Positions 26,953 to 34,932 of a stretch of DNA of 49,572 bases are shown in pieces. A program made the position numbers and the translations under genes. The stretch spans positions 1-49,572 of the forward strand of contig NZ_MUMH01000030.1 in assembly GCF_002155965.1 (NCBI RefSeq), read 5' to 3'. Source of the stretch: Allokutzneria sp. NRRL B-24872 (GTDB taxonomy: Bacteria > Actinomycetota > Actinomycetes > Mycobacteriales > Pseudonocardiaceae). The notes under the pieces were generated by a model, which worked only from the letters and a program-made list of their open reading frames with translations, did not search any database and was not told the origin of the DNA. How positions within the stretch are numbered: the stretch's first letter is position 1; each line of letters opens with the position of its first letter.

Positions 26953-26983
26953 TTGACCTCAAGCGAGGTGGAGGTCCGATGAT
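26953..26983 (+). promoter_or_regulatory. MerR/SoxR-like promoter of superoxide dismutase
   Basis: A -35 TTGACC (26953-26958) and -10 GATGAT (26978-26983) are separated by 19 bp, the long spacer typical of promoters activated by MerR-family regulators. The spacer carries the inverted repeat GACCTC-N10-GAGGTC (26955-26960 and 26971-26976); its CCTCAAG left arm resembles SoxR boxes. Binding by SoxR or another MerR protein is inferred. Confidence 0.5.
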
Positions 26984-27019
26984 CTCCTCGTCAGCGCTGT
27001 CGCGGATGAGGAGATCATC
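26978..27019 (+). promoter_or_regulatory. 12-bp perfect inverted repeat covering the superoxide dismutase ribosome binding site
   Basis: GATGATCTCCTC (26978-26989) and GAGGAGATCATC (27008-27019) are exact complements around an 18-nt loop. The right arm contains the GGAG Shine-Dalgarno (27010-27013) and ends one nt before the ATG at 27021. If transcription starts upstream of 26978 the mRNA hairpin would hide the ribosome binding site; if it starts near 26990 only the DNA repeat matters, as an operator. Confidence 0.6.
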
Positions 27020-27020
27020 A

Positions 27021-27647
27021 ATGGCCCTCTACACCCTGCCCGACCTGGACTACGACTACTCGGCTCTGGAGCCGGCGATCATCGGCGAGATCAACGAGCT
27101 GCACCACTCCAAGCACCACCAGGCCTACGTCACCGGCGCGAACCAGACGCTGGAGAAGATCGACGAAGCCCGGGACAAGGAAGACTTCGGCTCCATCGTC
27201 GGCCTGGAAACCACCCTCGCCTTCCACCTCGCCGGACACGCCCTGCACCAGGTCTGGTGGAAGAACCTCTCCCCCAACGGCGGCGACAAGCCCACCGGCG
27301 AGCTCGCCGCGGCAGTCGATGAATTCTTCGGCTCCTTCGACGGCCTGCGCGCCCAGCTCAACGCCGCCGCCTCCACCATCCAAGGCTCCGGATGGGGCAT
27401 CCTCGCCTGGGAGCCGGTCGGTCAGCGCCTGGTCACCCAGCAGCTCAAGGACCACCACTCCAACCTGTCGATCGCCACCACCCCACTGCTGGCCTTCGAC
27501 GCCTGGGAGCACGCCTACTACCTCCAGTACCGCAACGTGAAGGCCGAATACTTCAACGCGCTCTGGAACGTCATCAACTGGAACGACGTCAACAAGCGCT
27601 TCGAAGCCGCACGGGCTGGCAAGAACGGGCTGCTGCTGGAACCCTGA
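27021..27647 (+). CDS. sodA: Iron/manganese superoxide dismutase
   Basis: A 208-residue Fe/Mn superoxide dismutase, which converts superoxide to peroxide and oxygen. Metal ligands are visible: the first His in the N-terminal helix (ELHHSKHHQAYV), the second in FHLAGHALHQVWW, and Asp/His in FDAWEHAYYLQYRN. Iron versus manganese cannot be decided by eye. ATG 27021 gives the conserved N-terminus ALYTLPDLDYDYSALEP with GGAG seven nt upstream; in-frame ATGs at 27006 and 26979 exist. No signal peptide. A zinc dehydrogenase gene follows after 5 nt. Confidence 0.96.
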   Translation: MALYTLPDLDYDYSALEPAIIGEINELHHSKHHQAYVTGANQTLEKIDEARDKEDFGSIVGLETTLAFHLAGHALHQVWWKNLSPNGGDKPTGELAAAVDEFFGSFDGLRAQLNAAASTIQGSGWGILAWEPVGQRLVTQQLKDHHSNLSIATTPLLAFDAWEHAYYLQYRNVKAEYFNALWNVINWNDVNKRFEAARAGKNGLLLEP

Positions 27648-27652
27648 GCGGT

Positions 27653-28696
27653 GTGAGAGCGGCGACGGTTGTACCCGGCAAGCCCGAACTGGCCGACATC
27701 AGCGAACTTCCCGATCCCGTTGCCGCGCAAGGAGAACTCCTGGTCGCGGGACTGCTGGTCGGGGTGTGCGCGACGGACGCCGAGATCGTGCACGACGGCT
27801 TCGGCCGCGTCCCGCCGGGCAAGGACCGGATGGTGCTCTTCCACGAATCGCTCGGCCGGGTGCTCGACGCGCCACCGGAAAGCGGCTTCGCGATCGGAGA
27901 TCACGTCGTGGGCGTGGTGCGCCGCCCCGACCCGCGACCGTGCGAGCCGTGTTCGAACGGACAGTGGGAGTTCTGCGCCAACGGGGAGTACACCGAGCGC
28001 GGGATCACCGAACTGGACGGCTACGGCGCGCAGCGGTGGATCGTGCCGCCGGAGTTCGCCGTGCACGTGGACTCGGCGCTCGGTGAGCTGGGGGTGCTCA
28101 CCGAGCCCGCGTCCGTGGTGGCCAAGGCGTGGGACCAGGTCGACCGCGTCGGCGCACGCATCGAGGCCGCGCCCCGCACCGCGCTGGTGACCGGGGCGGG
28201 CCCGATCGGCTTGCTGGCAGCCATGATCGGCACGCAGCGCGGTCTGGACGTGCACGTGCTCGACCGCGTGCGGGACGGCCGCAAGCCCGAGCTGGTGCGG
28301 GAGCTCGGCGCCACCTACCACCACGACCTCGACGCCGTCCCGGTCCAGCCGGACGTGGTGATCGAGTGCACGGGCGCCGCCCGACTGGTCTTCGACGTGC
28401 TCGGCCGCACCGCGCGCAACGCCGTGATGGTGCTGACCGGGATCTCCGGCGACACCGACGAGATCCCCGTGCCGGGCGCGGCGATCAACGACGCCATGGT
28501 GCTGCGCAACACCGCGGTGGTGGGCAGCGTCAACGCCGGGATCGAGCACTACCGCGAGGCCGCGCGGGCGCTCTCCGCCGCCGATCCGGCGTGGCTGGAG
28601 CGCCTGATCACCCGCCGCGTGCCGCTGTCCTCGTGGACCGACGCGCTCACCCGCGCCGAGGACGACGTCAAGGTCGTGATCGACCTCCGCCGGTGA
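27653..28696 (+). CDS. Zinc-dependent glucose 1-dehydrogenase-like MDR enzyme
   Basis: A 347-residue medium-chain dehydrogenase. The catalytic zinc site is suggested by C39 (GVCATDAE), the His/Glu of LFHESLGRV and a later Glu; a structural-zinc loop has three cysteines (CEPCSNGQWEFC), as in archaeal-type glucose dehydrogenases. The Rossmann motif is GAGPIGLLAAMIG and the C-terminal part resembles the glucose dehydrogenase C-terminal domain. GTG 27653 is chosen because it is the first in-frame start after the superoxide dismutase stop; the Shine-Dalgarno is poor, suggesting coupling. Oxidises a sugar or alcohol with NAD(P); exact substrate not known. Confidence 0.82.
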   Translation: MRAATVVPGKPELADISELPDPVAAQGELLVAGLLVGVCATDAEIVHDGFGRVPPGKDRMVLFHESLGRVLDAPPESGFAIGDHVVGVVRRPDPRPCEPCSNGQWEFCANGEYTERGITELDGYGAQRWIVPPEFAVHVDSALGELGVLTEPASVVAKAWDQVDRVGARIEAAPRTALVTGAGPIGLLAAMIGTQRGLDVHVLDRVRDGRKPELVRELGATYHHDLDAVPVQPDVVIECTGAARLVFDVLGRTARNAVMVLTGISGDTDEIPVPGAAINDAMVLRNTAVVGSVNAGIEHYREAARALSAADPAWLERLITRRVPLSSWTDALTRAEDDVKVVIDLRR

Positions 28697-28705
28697 AGAC
28701 TCCCG

Positions 28706-30886
28706 CTACGCGTGCTCGGTGATCAGCTCATCGATCTGCGCGGGCGGGCCCGGCCTGGCGAAGAACCACCCCTGGCCGGAGTCGCAGCCGATCGCGCGCA
28801 GGCGCTGGGCCTGGGGCGCGGTCTCCACGTTCTCCGCCGTCACGGTCAGCCCGAGCGTGTGCGCCAGCGACACCAGCGTCGCCACGATCTGCTGGTCCAC
28901 GTCACCCGCGTCGGGCCCGGAGTGCGTGCGCAGGCCCTCCACGAACGAGCCCGCGATCTTGAGCTCGTGCACGGGGAGGTTGCGCAGGTAGGCGAGGTTG
29001 GAGTAGCCCGTGCCGAAGTCGTCGATGGCGATCCGCACGCCCATGTCGTAGAGCGAGCGCAGCGCGTCCAGCGGCTCGTCCGCGTTGCCCATGATCGCGC
29101 TCTCGGTCAGCTCCAGCTGGAGCCGCTGCGGGCGCAGCCCGACCTTGGACAGGATGCGCGCGACGTCGTAGACCAGCCGAGGATCGCGCAGCTGCCGCAC
29201 GGCCAGGTTGACGCTGACGAACGGGGCGTCGGCGCCGAAGCGCTCCTCCCAGTCCTTGGCCTGCGCGCACGCCTGCTCCAGCACCCACAGGCCGAGCGGG
29301 ACGATCATCCCGGTCTCCTCGGCCAGCTCGATGAAGCGGTCAGGGGCGAGCCTGCCGAACTCCGGGTGCTGCCAGCGGACCAGCGCCTCCACACCCGCGA
29401 CACGCATGTCGGCCAAGCGCACCAGCGGCTGGTAGTCCACGTAGAACTCGCCGCGCTCCAACGCCGAGGGCATGGTCGCGGAGAGGGTGAACCTGGCGAC
29501 CTCGCGGGCGTTGCGCTCGGCGTCGAACTGCGCCCAGCGCGAGCGCCCGTCGGCCTTGGCCCAGTACAGCGTGATGTCGGCGTCGCGCATGACGTCGGCG
29601 GGCGTCGTGCCGACCACCTCGCGCTCGACCAGGCCGATGCTGGCGGAGACGGTCAGCTCGTGCTTGCCGACCTTGATCGGCTTGGTCAGCCCGTGCAGCA
29701 CCTGGTCGGCGACGGTGATGACGTCCTCGGTGGACCGGGTGTTCTCGATCAGGATGACGAACTCGTCGCCGCCCATCCTGGCCACCATCCGGCCCCGCCC
29801 GGAGACGTAGGTGTCCAGCCGCTGCGCCACCGCGACCAGCAGCTGGTCGCCGACGTCGTGGCCGAGGCTGTCGTTGATCACCTTGAAGCCGTCGAGGTCC
29901 AGGTAGCAGAGGCCGACACGGGTCTCGCCGTCCGCGTTCTCGAAGACCCTGGCCAGCTGGTCCATGAACAGTGAACGATTGGACAGACCGGTCAGTGGAT
30001 CGTGCAGCGCCTGGTGCCGCAGCCGGGTCTGCAACAGGTGCCGGTCGGTGACGTCCTCGACCATGACCACGACGTAGTTCGGCGCGCCCTGCTCGTCCCT
30101 GATCAGCGAGACGGTGAGGTTGGTCCAGATCTCCGCGCCGTCGCCGCGCACGAAGCGCTTGTCCACGCGGAAGTGCTCGCGGTGCCCGCGCACCAGCTCG
30201 TTGTAGAGGCGCCACACCTCGGCGGCGTCGTCGGAGAGCATGAAGTCGCGGGCGCGGCGCTTGCGCAGCTCGTCGAGGCCGTAGCCGAGCATCCGCTGCA
30301 ACGAGGCGTTGGCCTCGACGATCCGGCCGCGCACGTCGCCGATGGCGATGCCGATCGCGGCCTCGGCGAACACCGCGCGGAAGCGGGCCTCGCTGGCCCT
30401 GCGCGCCTGCTCGGCGGCGTCGCGCGCGTCGAGAACGGCCTGCCGGATGGCTTCCTGCTCGTCGAGCGTGCGCTCGCGCAGCGCCTGGGCGTAGCCGGCG
30501 GAGAGCGCGCCCTGGAGGGCGGCGACGCGGACCTGGAGCCGTTCGTCGCCCTCCAGGCCGAGCTCGCTCAGCAGCTCATCGCCCAGCAGGGCGACGCTGC
30601 GGCTCAACGTCTCGATCCCGGTGAAGTGCGCGTTGACGAGGTGGAAACCGACCTCGCGGGCAGGCGTCGAGCGGAAGGGCTCGGCGAACAGCGCCTGCAC
30701 CAGCCGCTCGGTGTAGAGCAGCAGCAGCTGCTCGGTCTCGGCGAGGCTCAGCGAGACGTAGCTCGTGCCCGCGATGGACCGGACCCAGGTGCGGGCGAAC
30801 CGGGCGCACGCGGGCTGCTCGGACTCGGCGGCCGGGGTCACCAGCAGCCTCCCGACAGGAAATGACTCGTTGTGCGAACCACTCAT
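28706..30886 (-). CDS. PAS-GGDEF-EAL cyclic-di-GMP signalling protein
   Basis: A 726-residue soluble protein. Residues 1-150 are an uncharacterised helical region, then a PAS domain (about 170-290), a GGDEF domain with intact RMGGDEFVIL (about 371) but no RxxD inhibition site, and an EAL domain (from about 480) with VEALVRWQHP, LELTESAIMG, IDDFGTGYSNL, AENVET and CDSGQGWFFARP. The usual LKID motif reads LKIA (A645), so one conserved acidic residue is missing and phosphodiesterase activity is uncertain. Its ATG overlaps the stop of the decayed methyltransferase copy upstream by ATGA. Converges on the dehydrogenase gene. Confidence 0.93.
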   Translation of the reverse strand: MSGSHNESFPVGRLLVTPAAESEQPACARFARTWVRSIAGTSYVSLSLAETEQLLLLYTERLVQALFAEPFRSTPAREVGFHLVNAHFTGIETLSRSVALLGDELLSELGLEGDERLQVRVAALQGALSAGYAQALRERTLDEQEAIRQAVLDARDAAEQARRASEARFRAVFAEAAIGIAIGDVRGRIVEANASLQRMLGYGLDELRKRRARDFMLSDDAAEVWRLYNELVRGHREHFRVDKRFVRGDGAEIWTNLTVSLIRDEQGAPNYVVVMVEDVTDRHLLQTRLRHQALHDPLTGLSNRSLFMDQLARVFENADGETRVGLCYLDLDGFKVINDSLGHDVGDQLLVAVAQRLDTYVSGRGRMVARMGGDEFVILIENTRSTEDVITVADQVLHGLTKPIKVGKHELTVSASIGLVEREVVGTTPADVMRDADITLYWAKADGRSRWAQFDAERNAREVARFTLSATMPSALERGEFYVDYQPLVRLADMRVAGVEALVRWQHPEFGRLAPDRFIELAEETGMIVPLGLWVLEQACAQAKDWEERFGADAPFVSVNLAVRQLRDPRLVYDVARILSKVGLRPQRLQLELTESAIMGNADEPLDALRSLYDMGVRIAIDDFGTGYSNLAYLRNLPVHELKIAGSFVEGLRTHSGPDAGDVDQQIVATLVSLAHTLGLTVTAENVETAPQAQRLRAIGCDSGQGWFFARPGPPAQIDELITEHA

Positions 30887-31400
30887 ATTCTCAGCCCGAC
30901 CGTGGTGTGCGAACCGGATCTCTCGGGCTTTTTTCCGACCTCCCCTTGGGAGTCTGGCCGGGATAGCGCCGAAAAGACGACACCCTGTTCAACAAGTTCG
31001 AAGCCGGGATGGCGGAGGGCGCTCTCGCCACACTCACCGGACCAGGGCCGATGCCCATCCAACCGGTACAGATCCGACACGCCTTGTCCTTCTTCCGCGG
31101 TGTGTTCCCCAGCACTGCGCGGCTGTAACGGAACACTTCCAGGGACCACTGGCCCGTGGCGAGTTCGAATGCTTCCCACGGGGTCCCCGGAATCGGGAAC
31201 GAAATGCGGAGCCACGACGCGTCCACTCGCCGGGGGCCTCGCGCGGTCACCACCAGGGCTCCCGGCAGGGCCGTGGGCGAAGGTTACGGGGTGGCCGTCA
31301 GCACGGACAATCCGGCAGCCAGGGTCAGCCTTCCGGGCTACTTCGTGCACGTTGCTGACTCTAGGTATTCCTAAGTGCGCCTTGGGGAACTGCCGACACC
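30883..31400 (-). pseudogene. Decayed PF04672-type methyltransferase copy
   Basis: The leftward frame still reads GCRQFPKAHLGIPRVSNVHE near its start, then ADPGCRIVRADGHPVTFAH, HFVPDSGDP, VVPGSV, DLYR, FELVEQGVVF, RPDS and a terminal PERSGSHTTVGLRI. These align in order with the intact neighbours (GIRQFLDIGSGIPTVGNVHE, NPDCRVVYVDIDPIAVAHS, HFVSDEDDP, LVPGSM, ELYR, FELVEPGVV, RPDS, PERLSGYAGLGIRN). The N-terminal third is missing, the SAM-binding GSG is lost, and about 25-40 residues before HFV are deleted. GC content is lower. The stop overlaps the GGDEF-EAL start, so it once was translationally coupled to it. No gene is seen in 31401-31567. Confidence 0.75.
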
Positions 31401-31567
31401 CGGTAGTGCGGACGCCAGGGGAACGCGTCAAGCCATGATGACCCGTTGCCCATCCGTGCTCGCCCACCGCACACCCCTCGTTACTCGGGGTTAGAAGCGT
31501 AACCCGCCCGGTCAGGCCGAGACAGGTCACAAGGTATGCAATTCTCACGTTCCACGCCGATTGTGGT

Positions 31568-32371
31568 CTAGACCTTATACCCCACGCCGACGAGGCCCGC
31601 AAAACGCTCCGGTTCGTATGCGAGATCCCGTACCGAGTCCGGACGCCACAGCGGCAATCTGGCCAAACCCGGTTCCACGAGCGAGAAACCCGAGAAGAAC
31701 TCGGAGATCTCCTCGGAAGTGCGCGAAACAAGGTCGAGCCCGGCGCGTTCCATCAGCTCGACGCGATCCTGCGCGGTGTCGTCGCTCGTGGTGAACGAGG
31801 CGTGCGAAATCGCGAGGTAGCTCCCGGGAGCGACGGCGTCGCGGTACTGCTCGACCACCTTGTACGGCTGTTCGTCGTCCGGCATGAAGTGCAGAACGGC
31901 CAGCATCAGCAGCGCGACGGGCTGGTCGAGGTCGATCAGCGAGCGCACCTCGGGCGAGACCAGGACGGCCCTCGGGTTGCGCATGTCCGCCTGGATCGCG
32001 GCCGCCCTGCCGTTGCCGACGAGCATCGCCTCGCTGTGGGTCACCGCGACCGGGTCCACGTCGACGTAGACGACGCGGCAGTCCGGGTTCTGCTCCTGCG
32101 CCACCTCGTGCACGTTGGCCACGGTCGGGATGCCGGAGCCGAGGTCGATGAACTGCGTGATGCCCTGCGCGACGCAGAAGCGGACCGCCCTGCGCAGGAA
32201 GGCCCGGTTCGCCCGCATGATCATCGGCAGGTCGGGGAGCAGGTCGATGGCGCGCCGCGCGACCTCGCGGTCGATCGCGAAGTTGTTGTCGCCACCGAGG
32301 AAGTAGTCGTACATCCGAGCCTGGCTCGGCTTGCTCAGATCGACCTCGGACGGCGCCCAGGTTGGCCGCAT
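31568..32371 (-). CDS. SAM-dependent methyltransferase, PF04672/DUF574 type (array copy 1)
   Basis: A 267-residue class I methyltransferase. N-terminal PSQARMYDYFLGGDNNFAID is the family signature, followed by the SAM motif QFIDLGSGIPTVANVHEVAQ, the acidic motif VVYVDVDPVAVTHS and the motif-IV-like LLMLAVLHFMPDDEQP. It differs from its neighbours at GGDNNF where they have GGSHNF, so it is the most divergent intact copy. ATG 32371 was chosen because GGAGG lies nine nt upstream and the N-terminus RPTWAP aligns with copy 2. Substrate unknown; the family is expanded in actinobacteria. Confidence 0.9.
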   Translation of the reverse strand: MRPTWAPSEVDLSKPSQARMYDYFLGGDNNFAIDREVARRAIDLLPDLPMIMRANRAFLRRAVRFCVAQGITQFIDLGSGIPTVANVHEVAQEQNPDCRVVYVDVDPVAVTHSEAMLVGNGRAAAIQADMRNPRAVLVSPEVRSLIDLDQPVALLMLAVLHFMPDDEQPYKVVEQYRDAVAPGSYLAISHASFTTSDDTAQDRVELMERAGLDLVSRTSEEISEFFSGFSLVEPGLARLPLWRPDSVRDLAYEPERFAGLVGVGYKV

Positions 32372-32399
32372 CACCGACACACCTCCTCCCTTCCTGCCC

Positions 32400-33206
32400 T
32401 CAACGCTTGACTCCCACCCCGGCGTAGCCGGTCGCCCGCTGCGGATCGGTGTCCACCTCGTCCTCGGGGTCCGGCCGCCAGCGCCCGAACCAGACCAGTC
32501 CCGGTTCGACGAGCTCGAACTCGCCGAACATCGCCGTGATCTCCGCCTTGGACCGCCACCACATCGGCGTTCCCGTCCTGCGGTAGAGCTCCGAGTGCTT
32601 GAGCGCCTTCTCCGGCTGGCCCTCGAACGTCGCGTGCGAGATGGCCAGCATGCTGCCCGGCACGAGGGCCTCGCGGTAGTAGCGCGTGATGTCCTGCGGG
32701 TCGTCCTCGTCGGAGACGAAGTGCAGCACGGCGAGCATCAGCACGGCGACCGGCTGGTCGAAGTCGATGAGCCTGCGCACGTCGGGGTCGTGCAGGATCT
32801 GGTCCGGGTAGCGCATGTCGGCCTGGACCACGGTGGTGTTGCGGTTGTCGGCGAGGATGGCCCGCGAGTGCGCCACCGCGATGGAGTCGATGTCCACGTA
32901 GGCGGTGCGGCAGCTCGGGTCCGCGCGCTGGGCGACCTCGTGCACGTTGCCGACCGTGGGGATGCCGGAGCCGATGTCCAGGAACTGCCGGATGCCCTGG
33001 GAGACGCAGTAGCGCACGGCGCGCCTGAGCACGCCCCGGTTCTCCTGCATGATCTTGGGCAGGTCGGGCCACTGGCGGATCGCCTCGTCCGCCTGGTTGC
33101 GGTCGACCTCGAAGTTGTGCGACCCGCCGAGGTAGTAGTCGTAGACGCGCGCGGCACTCGGCTTCGACAGGTCGATCTCCGCTGGCGCCCAGCTCGGCAG
33201 TGCCAC
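32400..33206 (-). CDS. SAM-dependent methyltransferase, PF04672/DUF574 type (array copy 2)
   Basis: A 268-residue paralogue starting (GTG) ALPSWAPAEIDLSKPSAARV. Signature YDYYLGGSHNFEVDR, SAM loop FLDIGSGIPTVGNVHEVAQR, acidic motif AYVDIDSIAVAHS (Ser replaces the usual Pro after Asp), and C-terminal FELVEPGLVWFGRWRPD. Lies 45 nt after copy 3 and 28 nt before copy 1 on the same strand, so transcribed as one unit. Same fold and presumably the same reaction type as its neighbours; the substrate may differ. Confidence 0.92.
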   Translation of the reverse strand: MALPSWAPAEIDLSKPSAARVYDYYLGGSHNFEVDRNQADEAIRQWPDLPKIMQENRGVLRRAVRYCVSQGIRQFLDIGSGIPTVGNVHEVAQRADPSCRTAYVDIDSIAVAHSRAILADNRNTTVVQADMRYPDQILHDPDVRRLIDFDQPVAVLMLAVLHFVSDEDDPQDITRYYREALVPGSMLAISHATFEGQPEKALKHSELYRRTGTPMWWRSKAEITAMFGEFELVEPGLVWFGRWRPDPEDEVDTDPQRATGYAGVGVKR

Positions 33207-33251
33207 CGCTGCTCCGTCCCTCCGACTCGTTGGTTCCGGCTTCCCGTGCGT

Positions 33252-34067
33252 TCAGCCCTTGCGGCCCACTCCCCCGTACACGCTCATCCGGTGCGGGTCG
33301 AGTGCGTCGACCTCGAAGGAGTCTGGTCGCCACTCCGGCAGTGGGACCACCCCTGGTTCGAGCAACTCGAAGTCACCGAACAGATCCAAGACCTGAGAGC
33401 GGCCCCGGAACCACAGCGGTGTGCCGAAGCCCGCGTAGAGGCTCTGGTGCGCGAAGGCCCGCTCCGGCTCGATGTCGTCGGCGCCGTGGGAGAGCGCGAG
33501 CAGGCTGCCGGGGGCGAGCGCGTCGTGGTACTCGCGCACCAGGCCCCTCGGGTCGTCCGCGTCCGGGATCTGGTGCAGCACCCCGAGGGTGAGCAGCGCG
33601 ACCGGGCGGCTGAAGTCGATCACCCTGCGGACCTCGCTGTCCCGCAGGATCGTCTGCGTGTCACGCAGGTCCGCCTGCAGCACGGTGACCCCGGCGCAGC
33701 CCGCGAGCATCGCCCGCGAGTGCGCGACGGCGACCGGGTCGATGTCCACGTAGACCACGCGGGCCCCGGGATCGGCGCGGCGGGCGACCTCGTGCACGTT
33801 GCCCGCGGTCGGGATGCCCGAGCCGATGTCCAGGAACTGGCGGATGCCGTTGCGCACCGCGCAGCGCACCGCCCTGCGCAGGAAGTCCCGGTTGGCGCGC
33901 ACCATCGCGGGCAGCTGCGGCCACTGCGCGATCGCCCGCCTGCCGTACTCGCGGTCGATGGCGAAGTTGTGCGAGCCGCCGAGGTAGTAGTCGTAGAGCC
34001 GGGCACAGCTCGGCCGCGTCAGGTCGATCTGACCTGGCGCCGTGCTCCGAACCGAGACCGCTGTCAT
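33252..34067 (-). CDS. SAM-dependent methyltransferase, PF04672/DUF574 type (array copy 3)
   Basis: A 271-residue paralogue: CARLYDYYLGGSHNFAIDRE, FLDIGSGIPTAGNVHEVARR, VVYVDIDPVAVAHSRAML and FELLEPGVVPLPEWRPDSFE. ATG 34067 was chosen because GGAG lies nine nt upstream; a GTG at 34082 directly abuts the copy 4 stop and is possible. The motif after strand 4 reads LTLGVLHQIPD where the others have LHF(V/M), a change near the active-site pocket. Of the intact copies its C-terminal part looks closest to the decayed copy (GVVxxxxxRPDS). Confidence 0.92.
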   Translation of the reverse strand: MTAVSVRSTAPGQIDLTRPSCARLYDYYLGGSHNFAIDREYGRRAIAQWPQLPAMVRANRDFLRRAVRCAVRNGIRQFLDIGSGIPTAGNVHEVARRADPGARVVYVDIDPVAVAHSRAMLAGCAGVTVLQADLRDTQTILRDSEVRRVIDFSRPVALLTLGVLHQIPDADDPRGLVREYHDALAPGSLLALSHGADDIEPERAFAHQSLYAGFGTPLWFRGRSQVLDLFGDFELLEPGVVPLPEWRPDSFEVDALDPHRMSVYGGVGRKG

Positions 34068-34082
34068 CTCCCGCCGCTCCAC

Positions 34083-34895
34083 TCAGTTCCGAATTCCGAG
34101 ACCCGCGTACCCGCTGAGCCGTTCCGGGTGCTCCCACTCCTCGTCCGGCGACTCCGGCCGCCACTGGCTCAGGTAGACCAATCCGGGCTCGACCAGGTCG
34201 AAGCCGGTGAAGAACCCGGCGATCTCGGCGGCCGGGCGCATCCAGATCGGCGTCCCGGTGCGGTGGTAGAGCTGCTCGTGCGCGGTGGCGCGGTCCGGGT
34301 GGCCGTCCGCGGTGCCGTGCGAGATGACCAGCGGGCTGCCGGGGGCGAGCACCTCGGAGTACTCCGCGAGCAGCGCCGCCGGGTTGTCGTTGGGCGAGAC
34401 GAAGTGCAGCGCCGAGACCATCAGCAGCGCCACCGGCTCGTCGAAGTCCAGCAGCTCGCGCACTGCGGGGTCGTCGAGCACCTGCTCCGGCTTGCGCAGG
34501 TCCGCCTGCACGGTCGCGGTGCGCGGCGCGCGGGACTCGGCCAGCAGCGCCCTGGAGTGCGCGACCGCGATCGGGTCGATGTCCACGTAGACGACGCGGC
34601 AGTCGGGGTTGGCGCGCTGGGCGACCTCGTGCACGTTGCCCACCGTCGGAATGCCGGAGCCGACGTCCAGGAACTGGCGCACACCAAGGGAGACGCAGTG
34701 CCGAACGGCCCTGCGGAGGAAGGCGCGGTTGGCCTGCATGATCTTGGGCAGCTCCGGCCAGAGCGCGATCGCCTGCCGGGCCTGCCGCCGGTCCACCGCG
34801 AAGTTGTGGGAGCCGCCGAGGTAGTAGTCGTAAACGCGTGCGGTGCTCGGCTTCGTGAGGTCGATGTCACCGCACACCCAGGTAGGACGATCCAC
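34083..34895 (-). CDS. SAM-dependent methyltransferase, PF04672/DUF574 type (array copy 4, promoter-proximal)
   Basis: A 270-residue paralogue and the first gene of the leftward array. VYDYYLGGSHNFAVDRR near residue 21, SAM loop FLDVGSGIPTVGNVHEVAQR (75-94), VVYVDIDPIAVAHSRALL and FDLVEPGLVYLSQWRPES. GTG 34895 was chosen because GGGGAGG lies seven nt upstream and the length then equals its paralogues. It is divergent from the pentapeptide-like membrane protein with only 37 nt between the two starts. Confidence 0.92.
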   Translation of the reverse strand: MDRPTWVCGDIDLTKPSTARVYDYYLGGSHNFAVDRRQARQAIALWPELPKIMQANRAFLRRAVRHCVSLGVRQFLDVGSGIPTVGNVHEVAQRANPDCRVVYVDIDPIAVAHSRALLAESRAPRTATVQADLRKPEQVLDDPAVRELLDFDEPVALLMVSALHFVSPNDNPAALLAEYSEVLAPGSPLVISHGTADGHPDRATAHEQLYHRTGTPIWMRPAAEIAGFFTGFDLVEPGLVYLSQWRPESPDEEWEHPERLSGYAGLGIRN

Positions 34896-34932
34896 CGATG
34901 CCCCTCCCCGTTTTTGCCACTGTGGCGAGGAT

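Noticed and set aside
31568-34895. Methyltransferase array as part of a secondary-metabolite gene cluster
   Set aside because: No polyketide synthase, peptide synthetase, RiPP precursor or tailoring gene is adjacent; the flanks are c-di-GMP, membrane and purine genes.
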